Positions 19,313 to 28,606 of a stretch of DNA of 64,000 nt are shown here, one piece after another. The stretch is from the NCBI RefSeq assembly GCF_004297875.1, contig NZ_SCSK01000024.1:1-64000 (forward strand), read 5' to 3'. Numbering within the stretch: the first letter of the stretch is position 1; each line of letters starts with the position of its first letter. This DNA comes from Pandoraea sp. GTDB taxonomy: Bacteria; Pseudomonadota; Gammaproteobacteria; Burkholderiales; Burkholderiaceae. The notes below the pieces were generated by a model. That model did no database searches. It was not told the origin of the DNA and worked only from the letters and a program-made list of their open reading frames with translations. The position numbers and the translations under genes are program-made.

Positions 19313-19921
19313 ATGCGGCTCAATTGGCGTCTTGGCGGAGTGATTTCGCTGGTGTTTTTGCTGAGCGCTTGCGCCAGCACGGTGACGACCCAGGTGGTCG
19401 CCTTTCACGACAACGGGGCATTCCCGGGGGCGCGCACCTATGCCTTCAAGCGCACCCCGGAGCAGGAAAACAACCTGGAGCAGAAGACTTACGAGGGCTG
19501 GGTGCGAGACCGGCTTGCGGGCGACGGTTTTCAGGAGCGGGCCACGCGCGATGCCCAGTATCTCGTCACGCTCGCCTACGGCATGCAAAGCAGCGTGGTG
19601 CGCGTTCAGGAGCCGGCCTTCGACCCGATGTTCGGGCCCGGCTGGTACGGCCCCTGGGGCTGGCGCTACAACCCGTGGATGTGGGGGCCGCCGCCGATGT
19701 ATGTCGAGCGCGATTGGCCGGTCTATATGAAATGGCTGCAACTGCGCTTTCTCGACCGCGCCAGCGGGCGGGAAGTCTATCTGGTGTCGGCGCGCACGGA
19801 AGACGGCGGCAATTCGCTGGTGGGCGTCATGCCTTATCTGATTCGCGCGGCGCTGGCCAAGCTGCCATTCCCGAGTGGGCAGCAGTCGAGCGTCGAGGAG
19901 AAAGTCACGCCGTCGAAATGA
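19313..19921 (+). CDS. DUF4136 lipoprotein
   Basis: 202 residues. A lipoprotein signal ends in the lipobox LLSAC, with Cys near residue 19, so the protein should be lipid-anchored in the envelope. The mature part has the DUF4136 pattern: TYAFKRTPEQENNLEQKTYEGWVRDRLAGDGFQ, then LVTLAYGM, a Trp/Pro/Gly-rich stretch (GPGWYGPWGWRYNPWMWGPPP) and a final LQLRFLDRASGREVYLVSARTE. The start is set by CAAGGAGAAGCG before the ATG at 19313. Its molecular role is unknown. A strong terminator follows. Confidence 0.88.
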   Translation: MRLNWRLGGVISLVFLLSACASTVTTQVVAFHDNGAFPGARTYAFKRTPEQENNLEQKTYEGWVRDRLAGDGFQERATRDAQYLVTLAYGMQSSVVRVQEPAFDPMFGPGWYGPWGWRYNPWMWGPPPMYVERDWPVYMKWLQLRFLDRASGREVYLVSARTEDGGNSLVGVMPYLIRAALAKLPFPSGQQSSVEEKVTPSK

Positions 19922-19947
19922 CCCGCGCCGGCACCATCGCACCAGAG

Positions 19948-19973
19948 AGCCCGCCACCTGTGCGGGCTTTTTT
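19948..19973 (+). terminator. Terminator of the DUF4136 gene
   Basis: AGCCCGC (19948-19954) pairs with GCGGGCT (19962-19968), followed by six T. It may also serve the convergent GDT1-type gene. Confidence 0.85.
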
Positions 19974-19990
19974 CATGCGGGCCACGCGAC

Positions 19991-20557
19991 TCACATGCCG
20001 GCTTCGCGCCAGGCCAGCACGCCCAGCACCGCGAAGATCACCGCCGCGGCGATGTGAACCGCGCGCGTGGGCATGCGGTGCGCGAAGCGGTGGCCGAGCA
20101 GCACCGCCGGCACGTTGGCGAGCATCATGCCCAGCGTGGTGCCGGCCACGACGCCGAAAAATTCATGAAAGCGCGCGGCCAGCATGACGGTGGCGATCTG
20201 CGTCTTGTCGCCCATTTCGGCCATGAAGAAGGTGACGAGGGTGGTGCCGAACACGCCGAATTTGCCGCGTGCGCTGTCGTCTTCGGCATCGAGCTTGTCG
20301 GGAATCAGGATCCAGACGGCCATCGCCAGAAACGAGATGACGATGCTCCAGCGCAGGATGGCCGGGCTGACCACCGTGGTCAGCCAGTCGCCGATCGCAC
20401 CGGCCCCCGCGTGGTTGAGCAGGGTGGCGGCCAGAATGCCCAGGATGATCGGCACCGGCTTCTTGAAGCGGGCCGCCAGCACCAGCGACAGCAATTGGGT
20501 TTTATCGCCGATTTCGGCAAGCGCGACCACACCGGTCGAGATAAGGAAAGGGGACAT
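19991..20557 (-). CDS. TMEM165/GDT1-family Mn2+ transporter (UPF0016)
   Basis: 188 residues with six membrane helices in two repeats. Each repeat carries the family signature: ALAEIGDKTQLLSL in the first and FMAEMGDKTQIAT in the second (E-x-G-D-K-[TS]). Bacterial homologues with these motifs export manganese, and the adjacent Mn2+ riboswitch supports that role here. The start is the ATG at 20557 (MSPFLISTGVVALAEIGDK) preceded by GGAG. The in-frame ATG 33 bases upstream has no ribosome site and lies within the leader. Confidence 0.92.
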   Translation of the reverse strand: MSPFLISTGVVALAEIGDKTQLLSLVLAARFKKPVPIILGILAATLLNHAGAGAIGDWLTTVVSPAILRWSIVISFLAMAVWILIPDKLDAEDDSARGKFGVFGTTLVTFFMAEMGDKTQIATVMLAARFHEFFGVVAGTTLGMMLANVPAVLLGHRFAHRMPTRAVHIAAAVIFAVLGVLAWREAGM

Positions 20558-20586
20558 CGAGCGCTCCGCCGGGCCGATATGGTTTG

Positions 20587-20746
20587 CCAATGACCGTCCC
20601 CCTCCGGCCCGTCGCGAGGGAGTCGGTCATTGGTCTGGCCAGGCCCATGTGTGGCTGCGCATGCCATGGTCGCCGGTGAAATTCGGCAGCCAAGTCTGTT
20701 GACATGCGCCCCTGCCGTTACTGACAGGGCGGCTACTCCCCAATGA
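20587..20746 (-). ncRNA. yybP-ykoY manganese riboswitch
   Basis: Leader RNA of the GDT1-type gene. Read on the minus strand it has the two conserved loops of the yybP-ykoY class: GGGGAGTAGC (from 20741) and GTCAACAGACTTGGC, then closes with GGCCTGGCCAGACC. Basal helix P1 is visible as TCATTGG (20746-20740) with CCAATGA (20633-20627). The same CCAATGACCG segment can instead pair with CGGTCATTGG (20596-20587), a hairpin extended inside by CCCTC/GAGGG. The two helices exclude each other, so Mn2+ binding should favour P1 and release the downstream gene. Confidence 0.9.
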
Positions 20747-20756
20747 AGTGGGGGCG

Positions 20757-20762
20757 ATTATA
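20757..20762 (-). promoter_or_regulatory. -10 element of the riboswitch transcript
   Basis: A consensus TATAAT on the minus strand sits about 10 bases upstream of the aptamer. The -35 region is GC-rich and not recognisable. It predicts a transcript start near 20749 and a leader of about 190 nt. Confidence 0.6.
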
Positions 20763-20802
20763 GCATCGGCCGGCAGCGCCGGGCCAGCGTCGGCGGCCGC
20801 GC

Positions 20803-22152
20803 TCAGCCGCCGCGCTGATGCACGCGGCGGCCCGCCGCGAACGTGGCGGCGACAGCGCGGTCGTCGCCCAGCATGGCCAGCGCGAACAGCAGTTCCTCGA
20901 GCGAGTCCGCCTGCGCGGTGCGGCGCGCCAGCAGTGGCGTGGCCCGGGGGTCGAGCACCACGAAGTCGGCTTCGGCGCCGGCCGCCAGGGTGCCGATCCG
21001 GCCACCCAGGCCGAGCGCTTGCGCGGCACCTTCGGTGGCTTGATAGAACATCCGCTCGGCGTTCAGGTGATAGCCGGACAGGCGCGCGACCTTGTGGGCT
21101 TCGTTCATGGTTTGCAGCATCGAGAACGACGAGCCGCCGCCGACATCGGTGGCCAGCGTCACCGGCATATGGCTGGCTTCGGCCGCAGCGAAATCGAACA
21201 GCCCGCTGCCGAGGAACTGGTTCGAGGTCGGGCAGTGCGCGGCCACCGCACCGGTTTCCTGCATGCGGCGGCGGTCATGGCCGTCGAGCCAGATGCAATG
21301 GCCATACACCGCGCGGGGGCGCAGCAGGCCGTAATGATCGTAGATGTCGAGGTAGCTGCGGTGACCCGGGAACAGCTCCTTGACCCATTTCACTTCATCG
21401 AGGTTTTCCGCCACGTGGGTCTGGATGAATACGTCCTGATAGCGCTGCGCCAGCTCGCCGCATACGCCCAATTGCGCTTCGCTCGAAGTGGGAGCGAAGC
21501 GCGGCGTCAGTGCATAGAGTTGCCGGCCCTGGCCATGCCAGCGCTGGATCAGCATTTCGCTGTCGCGCCCGCCGGACTCCGCGGTGTCGCGCAGGAACTC
21601 CGGGCAATTGCGGTCCATCATCACCTTGCCGGCGACCATGCGCAAGTTGCGTGCGGCGCTCTCGGTGAAAAATGCATCGACCGAGCCCGGATGCACTGTG
21701 CAGTACACCAGCGCACTGGTGGTGCCGCAACGCAGCAGCTCATCGATGAAGAAACGCGCGACATCGGCCGCATAGGCCGGATCTTCGAAGCGGCGCTCGG
21801 TCGGGAACGTGTAGGTCTCCAGCCACGGCAGCAGGCCCGGGGCGGGCGACGCGATCATATCGGTCTGCGGATAGTGGATGTGAGTGTCGATGAAGCCCGG
21901 GGTGATCAGTTTGTCGCGCCAGTCGATCACCGGCGTGCCGGGGGCCAGATCGGACGCGAGCGAGCGATAGTCGCCGACCTGCGCAATGCGTGCGCCCTCG
22001 ACCACGAGCAGCCCGTCGGACAGCCACACGGTGGTGCTCGCCCTATTGTCGCCGGCGTGGCCGGGCTCGCCGGTGAAATACAGCAGTTGGGCGCGGTAAG
22101 CCGTGCGCTGGCCAGCGTCGGGCAGTTTGGGGGAGGTCGGGTCGGCAGGCAT
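20803..22152 (-). CDS. guaD: Guanine deaminase
   Basis: 449 residues of the amidohydrolase superfamily. It converts guanine to xanthine. Zinc-site motifs: GFIDTHIHYPQTDMIA (HxH near residue 85), THVAENLDEVKWV, YGHCIWLDG and TLATDVGGGSSFSML. The guanine-deaminase loop CPTSNQFLGSGLF is present. The ATG at 22152 is the family start (MPADPTSPKLPDAGQRTAYRAQLLYFTG). It lies downstream of the purine deaminase and xdhABC genes in the same orientation, but 276 bases separate it from the upstream gene, so it may have its own promoter. Its product xanthine is the substrate of the neighbouring XdhAB. Confidence 0.95.
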   Translation of the reverse strand: MPADPTSPKLPDAGQRTAYRAQLLYFTGEPGHAGDNRASTTVWLSDGLLVVEGARIAQVGDYRSLASDLAPGTPVIDWRDKLITPGFIDTHIHYPQTDMIASPAPGLLPWLETYTFPTERRFEDPAYAADVARFFIDELLRCGTTSALVYCTVHPGSVDAFFTESAARNLRMVAGKVMMDRNCPEFLRDTAESGGRDSEMLIQRWHGQGRQLYALTPRFAPTSSEAQLGVCGELAQRYQDVFIQTHVAENLDEVKWVKELFPGHRSYLDIYDHYGLLRPRAVYGHCIWLDGHDRRRMQETGAVAAHCPTSNQFLGSGLFDFAAAEASHMPVTLATDVGGGSSFSMLQTMNEAHKVARLSGYHLNAERMFYQATEGAAQALGLGGRIGTLAAGAEADFVVLDPRATPLLARRTAQADSLEELLFALAMLGDDRAVAATFAAGRRVHQRGG

Positions 22153-22428
22153 AGTCGATGTTTCTCTCGTGGGACGTGGAGATCGGCGGGACGGGCGACG
22201 GCACGCGTATGAGGCCTGAGCGGCCGGGGCGTGGCGGTCGTGATCCTCGAAGAGTCTCCGGTTTCTTGTGGATGTCTTTTGCCGGTGGCGCGAACCCGAG
22301 GGCCCCACGCGCCAGCATGTCAGGGGAAGGTAACATTAGCCGCGCGTGACGGGGTGCCCGAGGCTGAATATGCCGCATTCGCATTCCTTGATAACCCAGC
22401 GACCCTTGCCGACGCGAGGCGGCGAGCC

Positions 22429-23457
22429 TCACGACGTTTGCCAATAGCGCTCCAGATGGCCCAGCAGGGTGCGCTTCTGTCGATCGTCGAGGAAGGCGGC
22501 CTCGAAGCTGTTGCGGGCCAGCGTGTAGGCATCCTGCTCGTCCAGGTCCAGGGCGTCGAATGTCGCCAGATAGTTGTCGTTCAGATAGCCGCCGAAGTAG
22601 CTCGGATCGTCCGAATTGATCGTGACCGCCAGGCCGGCGTCGAGCATGGTCCTGAGCGGGTGCCGGCTCAGGTCGTCGCAGACCTTGAGCTTGACGTTCG
22701 ACAGCGGACATACCGTGAGCGCGGTGTGCTCGCGCGCCAGACGCGCCATCAATGCCGGGTCGTCGACGCAGCGCACGCCATGGTCGATACGCTCGACGTG
22801 CAGGACATCGAGCGCTTCGCTGATATAAGCGGGCGGCCCCTCCTCGCCGGCGTGCGCGACCAGGCGCAGCCCCAATGCGCGGCATTGGGAGAAGACGCGG
22901 GCGAACTTGGCCGGCGGGTTGTCTCGCTCGGACGAATCCAGCCCGACGCCGATGAGCCGATGCGACAGGCTTTTGAAATAGGGCAGCGCGGCCTCGAGCG
23001 TGACGATGGCGTCGGCCTCGGACAGGTGCCGCAGAAAACACAATATCAATCGGCTCGACAGGCCATAACGCCTTTCGGCATCGGCCAGCGCCCGCTCGAT
23101 GCCGCCCAGCACCAGATCGAGCGGAATGCCGCGCGCGGTGTGGGTTTGCGGATCGAAGAAAATCTCGGTGTGAACGATATGATCGGCATGGGCGCGCGCG
23201 AGATAAGCCCACGTCATGTCGTAGAAGTCCTGCTCGGTCTGCAACACGCCGGCACCGGCGTAGTACAGATCGAGGAACGACTGCAGATCGGTGAAGGCGT
23301 AGGCGTGGCGCAATGCGTCGACCGATGCGTAGGGCAAAGTGAGCCCGTTGCGCTCGGCCAGGCGGAAAATCAGCTCGGGTTCGAGCGTGCCCTCGATATG
23401 CAGGTGCAGCTCGGCCTTGGGCATGTCGCGAATTTTCTTGATCAGCGTCGGATTCAT
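22429..23457 (-). CDS. Adenosine/adenine deaminase family protein
   Basis: 342 residues. Metal and catalytic motifs: [15 protein letters not shown] (HxH), [23 protein letters not shown] and [18 protein letters not shown]. The pattern [11 protein letters not shown] after DHGV and the overall length resemble the adenine-deaminase branch (as in Pseudomonas and fungal Aah1) more than classical adenosine deaminase, where the motif is HAGE-x-n-DRIGHG. It would make hypoxanthine or inosine for the xdh route. No clear Shine-Dalgarno sequence. It lies 84 bases upstream of xdhC's end, in the same orientation. Confidence 0.88.
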   Translation of the reverse strand: MNPTLIKKIRDMPKAELHLHIEGTLEPELIFRLAERNGLTLPYASVDALRHAYAFTDLQSFLDLYYAGAGVLQTEQDFYDMTWAYLARAHADHIVHTEIFFDPQTHTARGIPLDLVLGGIERALADAERRYGLSSRLILCFLRHLSEADAIVTLEAALPYFKSLSHRLIGVGLDSSERDNPPAKFARVFSQCRALGLRLVAHAGEEGPPAYISEALDVLHVERIDHGVRCVDDPALMARLAREHTALTVCPLSNVKLKVCDDLSRHPLRTMLDAGLAVTINSDDPSYFGGYLNDNYLATFDALDLDEQDAYTLARNSFEAAFLDDRQKRTLLGHLERYWQTS

Positions 23458-23541
23458 GGGAGCGATTGAGCAAAGTCGAGCGCGGGTCAGGCAAATATCG
23501 CACGATCGGCCGCCGTTTGCGCGGCGGCCCGACAGAGAAAA

Positions 23542-24600
23542 CTATACCGCGATCGCGGCAGGGCGGGACGCAGTCCGTTGGATATGCTGCTCGCGCACGC
23601 GCAGCAGTTGCGCGGCCACTGCAATGGCAATCACCTCGGGCGTCTTGGCGCTCACGCCGGGCACGCCGATCGGGCAGATCATCTGTTCCAGGCGCTCGTC
23701 GGGCACGCCGCGCTCGCGCAGCCGATGCTCGAACTGGCGGCGCTTGGTTTGCGAGCCGATCAGCCCGAAGTAGGCGAAGTCATCGCGCAGGAAGATGTGC
23801 TCGCACAGGCGCTGGTCGAGGGCATGGCTGTGCGTCATGACCAGAAAGTAGCTGTGCGGCCGCGCTTCGGCAATCGCGGCTTCGGGCACGTCGGTGGCCT
23901 CGACTGTGACGTTGGACGGCAAATCGCCGGGGAACTGCACTTCGCGCTCGTCGACCCAGGTGACGGTGCAGGGCAGGGTGGCGAGCACGCGCACCAGCGC
24001 CTGGCCGACGTGACCGGCGCCGAACAGCACTACGTGAAAATCGACCGGAGCGATGATCTCGGTGAGCCAGCGCCAGCCGTCGCGCGCCTGCCACAGCAGG
24101 CAATCGTCCTGCGGCGCGAGCGGAGCATCGGTGCTGCCGGCGGCCGGGTCGGTCAAGGTCACCGGGCCGGCCGCCGGGTTGGCTTGGCCGGGCGGGTGGC
24201 TGCCAGCGTCGGCGATCGCGACGCTGCGCAAGGTCGCCTGGCCCGCTTGCAGGCGCTTGGCCAGGTTGGTGAGCCAACCGAGGTCGGCGACCGTCAGCAG
24301 CTCGAATACGAGCGTCACCGCGCCGCCGCAGCATTGCCCCAGGCTGGGGCCGAGCGAGAGCCGCTCGACGTGGCGTGCGCCGCCGTGCCCGGCGCTTTGC
24401 TTGAGCAGCTGTCGCGCCAGATCCGCGGCACGCCATTCGAGATGACCGCCGCCGATGGTCTGCCATTGATGCTCGCGCGTGACCAGCAGCTTGGCGCCGG
24501 CCTCGCGCGGCGTGGATCCTTCGGCCTTGGCGACCGTGACCAGCACGGCCGGCTCGCCGTGCGACACCAGGCGCTGGGCCTCGGCGATCCAGCCGTGCAT
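23542..24600 (-). CDS. xdhC: Xanthine dehydrogenase accessory protein XdhC
   Basis: 352 residues. It binds molybdenum cofactor, supports its sulfuration and inserts it into XdhB. The N-terminal XdhC/CoxI domain has VTVAKAEGSTPREAGAKLLV, TIGGGHLEW and GPSLGQCCGGAVTLVFE. The C-terminal NAD-like Rossmann domain has VVLFGAGHVGQALVRVLA and ends YFGLIGSQTKRRQFEHRLRERG ... CPIGVPGVSAKTPEVIAIAVAAQLL. Its ATG shares one base with the xdhB stop (TGATG at 24598-24602), so the two are translationally coupled. A loop of about 25 residues rich in Pro/Ala (SHPPGQANPAAGP) is inserted between the domains. Confidence 0.94.
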   Translation of the reverse strand: MHGWIAEAQRLVSHGEPAVLVTVAKAEGSTPREAGAKLLVTREHQWQTIGGGHLEWRAADLARQLLKQSAGHGGARHVERLSLGPSLGQCCGGAVTLVFELLTVADLGWLTNLAKRLQAGQATLRSVAIADAGSHPPGQANPAAGPVTLTDPAAGSTDAPLAPQDDCLLWQARDGWRWLTEIIAPVDFHVVLFGAGHVGQALVRVLATLPCTVTWVDEREVQFPGDLPSNVTVEATDVPEAAIAEARPHSYFLVMTHSHALDQRLCEHIFLRDDFAYFGLIGSQTKRRQFEHRLRERGVPDERLEQMICPIGVPGVSAKTPEVIAIAVAAQLLRVREQHIQRTASRPAAIAV

Positions 24601-26954
24601 CAGTGCGCGCTCCGGCTGCGCAGTTCGGTGAGCGCGCCGAGAATCGCCTCCGGCGTGGCGGGTGCGTTGAGCACCGGCTCGTCGCGGTAGTCGTTGACGC
24701 TGGCCACCGCATCGCGAATCGCGTTGAAGACGCTGAACGGCAGCAGCAGCGGCGGCTCGCCGACCGCTTTGGAGCGGTGGATCGAGTCTTCCGCGTTGCG
24801 GTTGTCGAACAGCTTCACGCGGAAGTCGGCCGGGCAATCGCTGACCGCCGGGATCTTATAGGTCGAGGGTGCGTGCGTCATCAATTTGCCGTCCTTGTTC
24901 CACCAGAGTTCTTCCGTGGTCAGCCATCCCATGCCCTGGATGAAGGCGCCCTCGACCTGGCCGATATCGAGCGCCGGGTTGATGGACCTGCCCGCATCGT
25001 GCAGCACGTCGGCACGCAGCAGCCGCCATTCGCCGGTCAGCGTGTCGATCAATACTTCCGAGACCGCTGCGCCGTATGCGAAGTAATAGAACGGGTGGCC
25101 GGTCATCGTGCTGCTGTCCCAGTGTACACCGGGAGTCGCGTAGAAACCGTCGGACCACAACTGGACGCGCGCCAGGTAGGCGGCGTTGATCAGTTCGGCG
25201 AATGGCAGCGACTGCTGCCCGATCGTCACGGTGCCGTTGGCGAAGCGGACGGCCTCGGGCGCGCAGTTGTAGCGCTGCGCGGCGAATTCCGTCAGGCGCC
25301 GGCGGATCTGCGCGGCGGCATCCTGCGCCGCCTTGCCGTTGAGGTCCGAGCCGGTCGAGGCGGCCGTCGCCGAGGTGTTGGCGATCTTGCTGGTGTCGGT
25401 GGCGCTCACGCGCACGCAGGCCAGATCGACGCCCAGTTCGTGCGCGACCACCTGCGCGACCTTGGTGTTGAGCCCCTGGCCCATTTCCGTGCCGCCGTGA
25501 TTGACCAGGATCGAGCCGTCGCGATAGACATGCACCAGCGCGCCGGCCTGGTTGAACGCCGGCACGTTGAACGAAATGCCGAATTTGAGCGGGGTCAGCG
25601 CCAGCCCTTTCTTCAGCACCGGACTGGCGGCGTTGTATTCGCGCACCGCCTGGCGGCGCGCCCGGTAGTCGCTGCTGGCGGCCAGTTCGTCGACCAGCGT
25701 GTGAATCACGTTGTCGGTGATGGTCTGGCCGTACGGCGTGACATTGCGCGCGTCGGTGCCGTAGAAATTCAGGCGCCGCACGTCGAGCGGGTCCTGGCCG
25801 AGCTTGCGGGCGATCGCGTCGATCGCCACTTCCATCACCAGCGCGCCCTGCGGGCCGCCGAAGCCGCGAAACGCCGTGTTGGACTGCTTGTTGGTCTTGC
25901 CGCACAGCGCGTGCATGTCGACGTCGGCCAGATAATAGGCGTTGTCGAAATGGCAGATCGCGCGCGTGGCCACCGCGCCCGAGAGGTCGGCCGAGAAGCC
26001 GGCGCCGAGCGTCATGTCGAGCCGGGCGCCGAGGATGCGGCCGTCGTGATCGAAGCCGATCTCGTATTCGTAGTAGAAGCCGTGACGCTTGCCGGTGATC
26101 ATGAAGTCGTCGTCGCGATCGAGCCGCAGCTTGACCGGGCGATTCAGGCGGGTGGCGGCAATCGCCGCCAGGCAGGCGAACAGGCCCGACTGCGATTCCT
26201 TTCCGCCGAAGCCGCCGCCCATGCGACGGCACTCGACCAGCACCTGGTGTGCGTGCCAGCCCAGCGCGTGCGAGATCAGCGCCTGCATTTCGCTCGGATG
26301 CTGGGTGGAACACCAGACGTGCACGCCGTGGCCTTCCTTGGGCGCGGCATAGGAAATCTGCCCCTCGAGATAAAACTGTTCCTGACCGTTGCATTCGAAG
26401 GTGCCGGCCAGCTTGAACGGCGCGCTGGCGATCGCCGCATCGGGGTCGCCACGCTTGAGGTGCAGCGGCGGCAGCACGCCGGCTTTGGCGGCCTTGGCCT
26501 GCTGCGGCGTCAGGATCGCCGGCAGTTCTTCGTATTGGACCTCGGCCAGACGCGCGGCGCGGCGCGCCGCATCGTGGCTTTGCGCCACGACGAGAAACAT
26601 CGGCTGGCCGATGTACTGCACCACCCCGTCGGCCAGCAGCGGATCGTCGTGAATCACCGGCCCGCAGTCGTTGACGCCCGGAATGTCGGCGGCGCTCAGC
26701 ACCGCCACCACGCCGGGCGCCCGGCGCACCGGCTCGAGGTCGAGCGCGAGGATGCGGGCGTGAGCCTTTTGCGAGAGTCCGAGCGCGGCGTGCAGCGTGC
26801 CCTGCAGCTCGGGAATGTCATCGGTGTAGACGGCTTCGCCGCTGACGTGCAGTTCGGCCGATTCGTGCGGGCGCGACAGGCCCACCTGGGCTCCCTGGCT
26901 TTGCCCGGCAAACGCCTGGCCTTCGGTCATGAAAGCTTCGACTTGGGTATTCAT
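24600..26954 (-). CDS. xdhB: Xanthine dehydrogenase, molybdopterin-binding subunit
   Basis: 784 residues. It oxidises hypoxanthine and xanthine to uric acid at the Mo centre. The substrate-site sequences GQEQFYLEGQ, RMGGGFGGKESQ, AFRGFGGPQG and the C-terminal catalytic region KAVGEPPLLLPFSVFNAIRDA (with the essential Glu) are intact. The start is the ATG at 26954, preceded by GAGGAAAATCGCC; an upstream extension is only shadow sequence. It lies 11 bases after xdhA and overlaps xdhC by one base. Confidence 0.96.
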   Translation of the reverse strand: MNTQVEAFMTEGQAFAGQSQGAQVGLSRPHESAELHVSGEAVYTDDIPELQGTLHAALGLSQKAHARILALDLEPVRRAPGVVAVLSAADIPGVNDCGPVIHDDPLLADGVVQYIGQPMFLVVAQSHDAARRAARLAEVQYEELPAILTPQQAKAAKAGVLPPLHLKRGDPDAAIASAPFKLAGTFECNGQEQFYLEGQISYAAPKEGHGVHVWCSTQHPSEMQALISHALGWHAHQVLVECRRMGGGFGGKESQSGLFACLAAIAATRLNRPVKLRLDRDDDFMITGKRHGFYYEYEIGFDHDGRILGARLDMTLGAGFSADLSGAVATRAICHFDNAYYLADVDMHALCGKTNKQSNTAFRGFGGPQGALVMEVAIDAIARKLGQDPLDVRRLNFYGTDARNVTPYGQTITDNVIHTLVDELAASSDYRARRQAVREYNAASPVLKKGLALTPLKFGISFNVPAFNQAGALVHVYRDGSILVNHGGTEMGQGLNTKVAQVVAHELGVDLACVRVSATDTSKIANTSATAASTGSDLNGKAAQDAAAQIRRRLTEFAAQRYNCAPEAVRFANGTVTIGQQSLPFAELINAAYLARVQLWSDGFYATPGVHWDSSTMTGHPFYYFAYGAAVSEVLIDTLTGEWRLLRADVLHDAGRSINPALDIGQVEGAFIQGMGWLTTEELWWNKDGKLMTHAPSTYKIPAVSDCPADFRVKLFDNRNAEDSIHRSKAVGEPPLLLPFSVFNAIRDAVASVNDYRDEPVLNAPATPEAILGALTELRSRSAH

Positions 26955-26965
26955 GGCGATTTTCC

Positions 26966-28447
26966 TCAAACAGTGGCGGCGGTGGCGAACGCGTTGACCT
27001 GATGCGCCGCGAGCGGCGCGTCGGGACGCGTTTCGAGGAAAAAGCGATACAGCAGATTCTGTGCCGCGCTCAGGCGATAGGTGCTGCTGGCCCGCATGTC
27101 GGCCAGCGGGGCATAGTCCTGCGCCAGCGCGGCCATCGCCAGGCGCGCGTTGGCCTCGTTCCACGGCTTGCCGGCGAGCGCTTGCTCGGCGGCCGCGGCG
27201 CGCTTGGGCGTGGCGGCCATGCCGCCGAAGGCGATGCGGGCCGAGCGCACGGTGTCGCCGTCGAGCGTGATGGCGAAGGCCGCGCACACTGCCGAGATGT
27301 CCTGGTCGAAACGCTTGGACAGCTTGTAGGTGCGAAAGCGCTGCGCCGCCGCCGGCAGGGGCACGCGAATGCCCTGCACGAATTCACCCGGCTCCAGCGC
27401 ATTTTTTTGATAGGCCAGATAGAAGTCTTCCAGCGGCATGTCGCGCACGCGCTCGCCGCGTCGCAGCACGATGCGCGTACCCAGCGCGATCAGGCCCGGC
27501 ATCGAGTCGCCGATCGGCGAGCCGTTGGCGACGTTGCCGCCGAGCGTGCCGGCATTGCGGATCGGGAACGAAGCGAAGCGCTGGCGCATTTCGGCCAGCT
27601 CGCCATAGTGTTCGAGCAGCGCGTCGAAGGCGTCGTTGAGCAGCACGCCCGCGCCGATGTAGAGGTATTCGGGCTCGCGCGTGAGCTCGCGCAGTTCGGC
27701 GACCTGGCCGATGTAGATCAGGTGCTGCAGTTCACGGAATTGCTTGGTGACCCACAGGCCGACGTCGGTGCTGCCGGCCAGAATGCGGGCCTCGGGATAC
27801 GCCACGCGCAACTCGGCCAGTTGCGCCAGCGTGCGCGGTGCATGGAACACCTGGTTGCCTGCCTGGTAGGTGAGGGTATCCTGGCGCGCCAGCCCCTTGA
27901 GGATGGTCGCGAGCGCCTGGCGGTCGAATTCGGCGCGCGGCAGGTCGAACATCGCACAGGCGGCGTCGACGATCGGCCGGTAGCCGGTGCAGCGGCACAG
28001 GTTGCCCGACAGCACGTCGTTGATTTCCTCGCGGGTGGGTTTGGGCAGCGCCGGATCGCGATTCAGGTACATGCCCCACATCGACATGATAAAGCCGGGG
28101 GTGCAAAAACCGCATTGCGAGCCGTGGCAGTCGACCATCGCCTGCTGCACCGGGTGCAGCGCGCCGTCGGGCTGGCGCAGGTCTTCGACCGTATAGAGCG
28201 CCTTGCCGTCGAGCGTGGGCAGGAACTGAATGCAGGCATTGACCGCCCGCAGCTCGACCTCGCCGTGCTGATCCAGTTCGCCGATCACCACCGTGCAGGC
28301 GCCGCAGTCGCCCTCGGCACACCCTTCCTTGGTGCCGGTGCAATGCAGGTCTTCGCGGATGTGCTGGAGGACGGTCCGCGTGGTAGGCTGACCGGCGACT
28401 TCATGCACCTGGCCGCGAAAATAGAAGCGGATAGTTTGTGTCTCCAT
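26966..28447 (-). CDS. xdhA: Xanthine dehydrogenase small subunit (FeS/FAD)
   Basis: 493 residues. The N-terminal plant-type [2Fe-2S] domain has CAEGDCGACTVVIGE, and the second [2Fe-2S] domain has CGFCTPGFIMS ... NLCRCTGYRPI. The FAD-binding domain includes ILAGSTDVGLWVTK and FPIRNAGTLGGNVANGSPIGDSMP. It passes electrons from the Mo subunit to FAD and NAD+. It is the first gene of the xdhABC operon, divergent from a LysR regulator gene at 28607. Confidence 0.96.
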   Translation of the reverse strand: METQTIRFYFRGQVHEVAGQPTTRTVLQHIREDLHCTGTKEGCAEGDCGACTVVIGELDQHGEVELRAVNACIQFLPTLDGKALYTVEDLRQPDGALHPVQQAMVDCHGSQCGFCTPGFIMSMWGMYLNRDPALPKPTREEINDVLSGNLCRCTGYRPIVDAACAMFDLPRAEFDRQALATILKGLARQDTLTYQAGNQVFHAPRTLAQLAELRVAYPEARILAGSTDVGLWVTKQFRELQHLIYIGQVAELRELTREPEYLYIGAGVLLNDAFDALLEHYGELAEMRQRFASFPIRNAGTLGGNVANGSPIGDSMPGLIALGTRIVLRRGERVRDMPLEDFYLAYQKNALEPGEFVQGIRVPLPAAAQRFRTYKLSKRFDQDISAVCAAFAITLDGDTVRSARIAFGGMAATPKRAAAAEQALAGKPWNEANARLAMAALAQDYAPLADMRASSTYRLSAAQNLLYRFFLETRPDAPLAAHQVNAFATAATV

Positions 28448-28479
28448 GACTCGAGTCTAGTTCATTGTGGGAATGCCCC

Positions 28480-28591
28480 GACGATAGCACCGGCTGTCGT
28501 CGGCGGCATTTGTCGCGGATGATGTTGGTTATCAAGCGCGACCGATGAAATGGATTGACGTAGACTATTCAGATACAGCAGACGATAACCA
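28480..28591. promoter_or_regulatory. Dyads in the xdhA/LysR intergenic region
   Basis: Two inverted repeats lie between the divergent genes. One is GACGATAGC (28480-28488) with GCTGTCGTC (28493-28501). The other is a widely spaced pair TGGTTATC (28526-28533) and GATAACCA (28584-28591). Both are good candidates for LysR or other purine-responsive binding sites. Confidence 0.45.
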
Positions 28592-28606
28592 GAGCACCTA
28601 CCGCCC

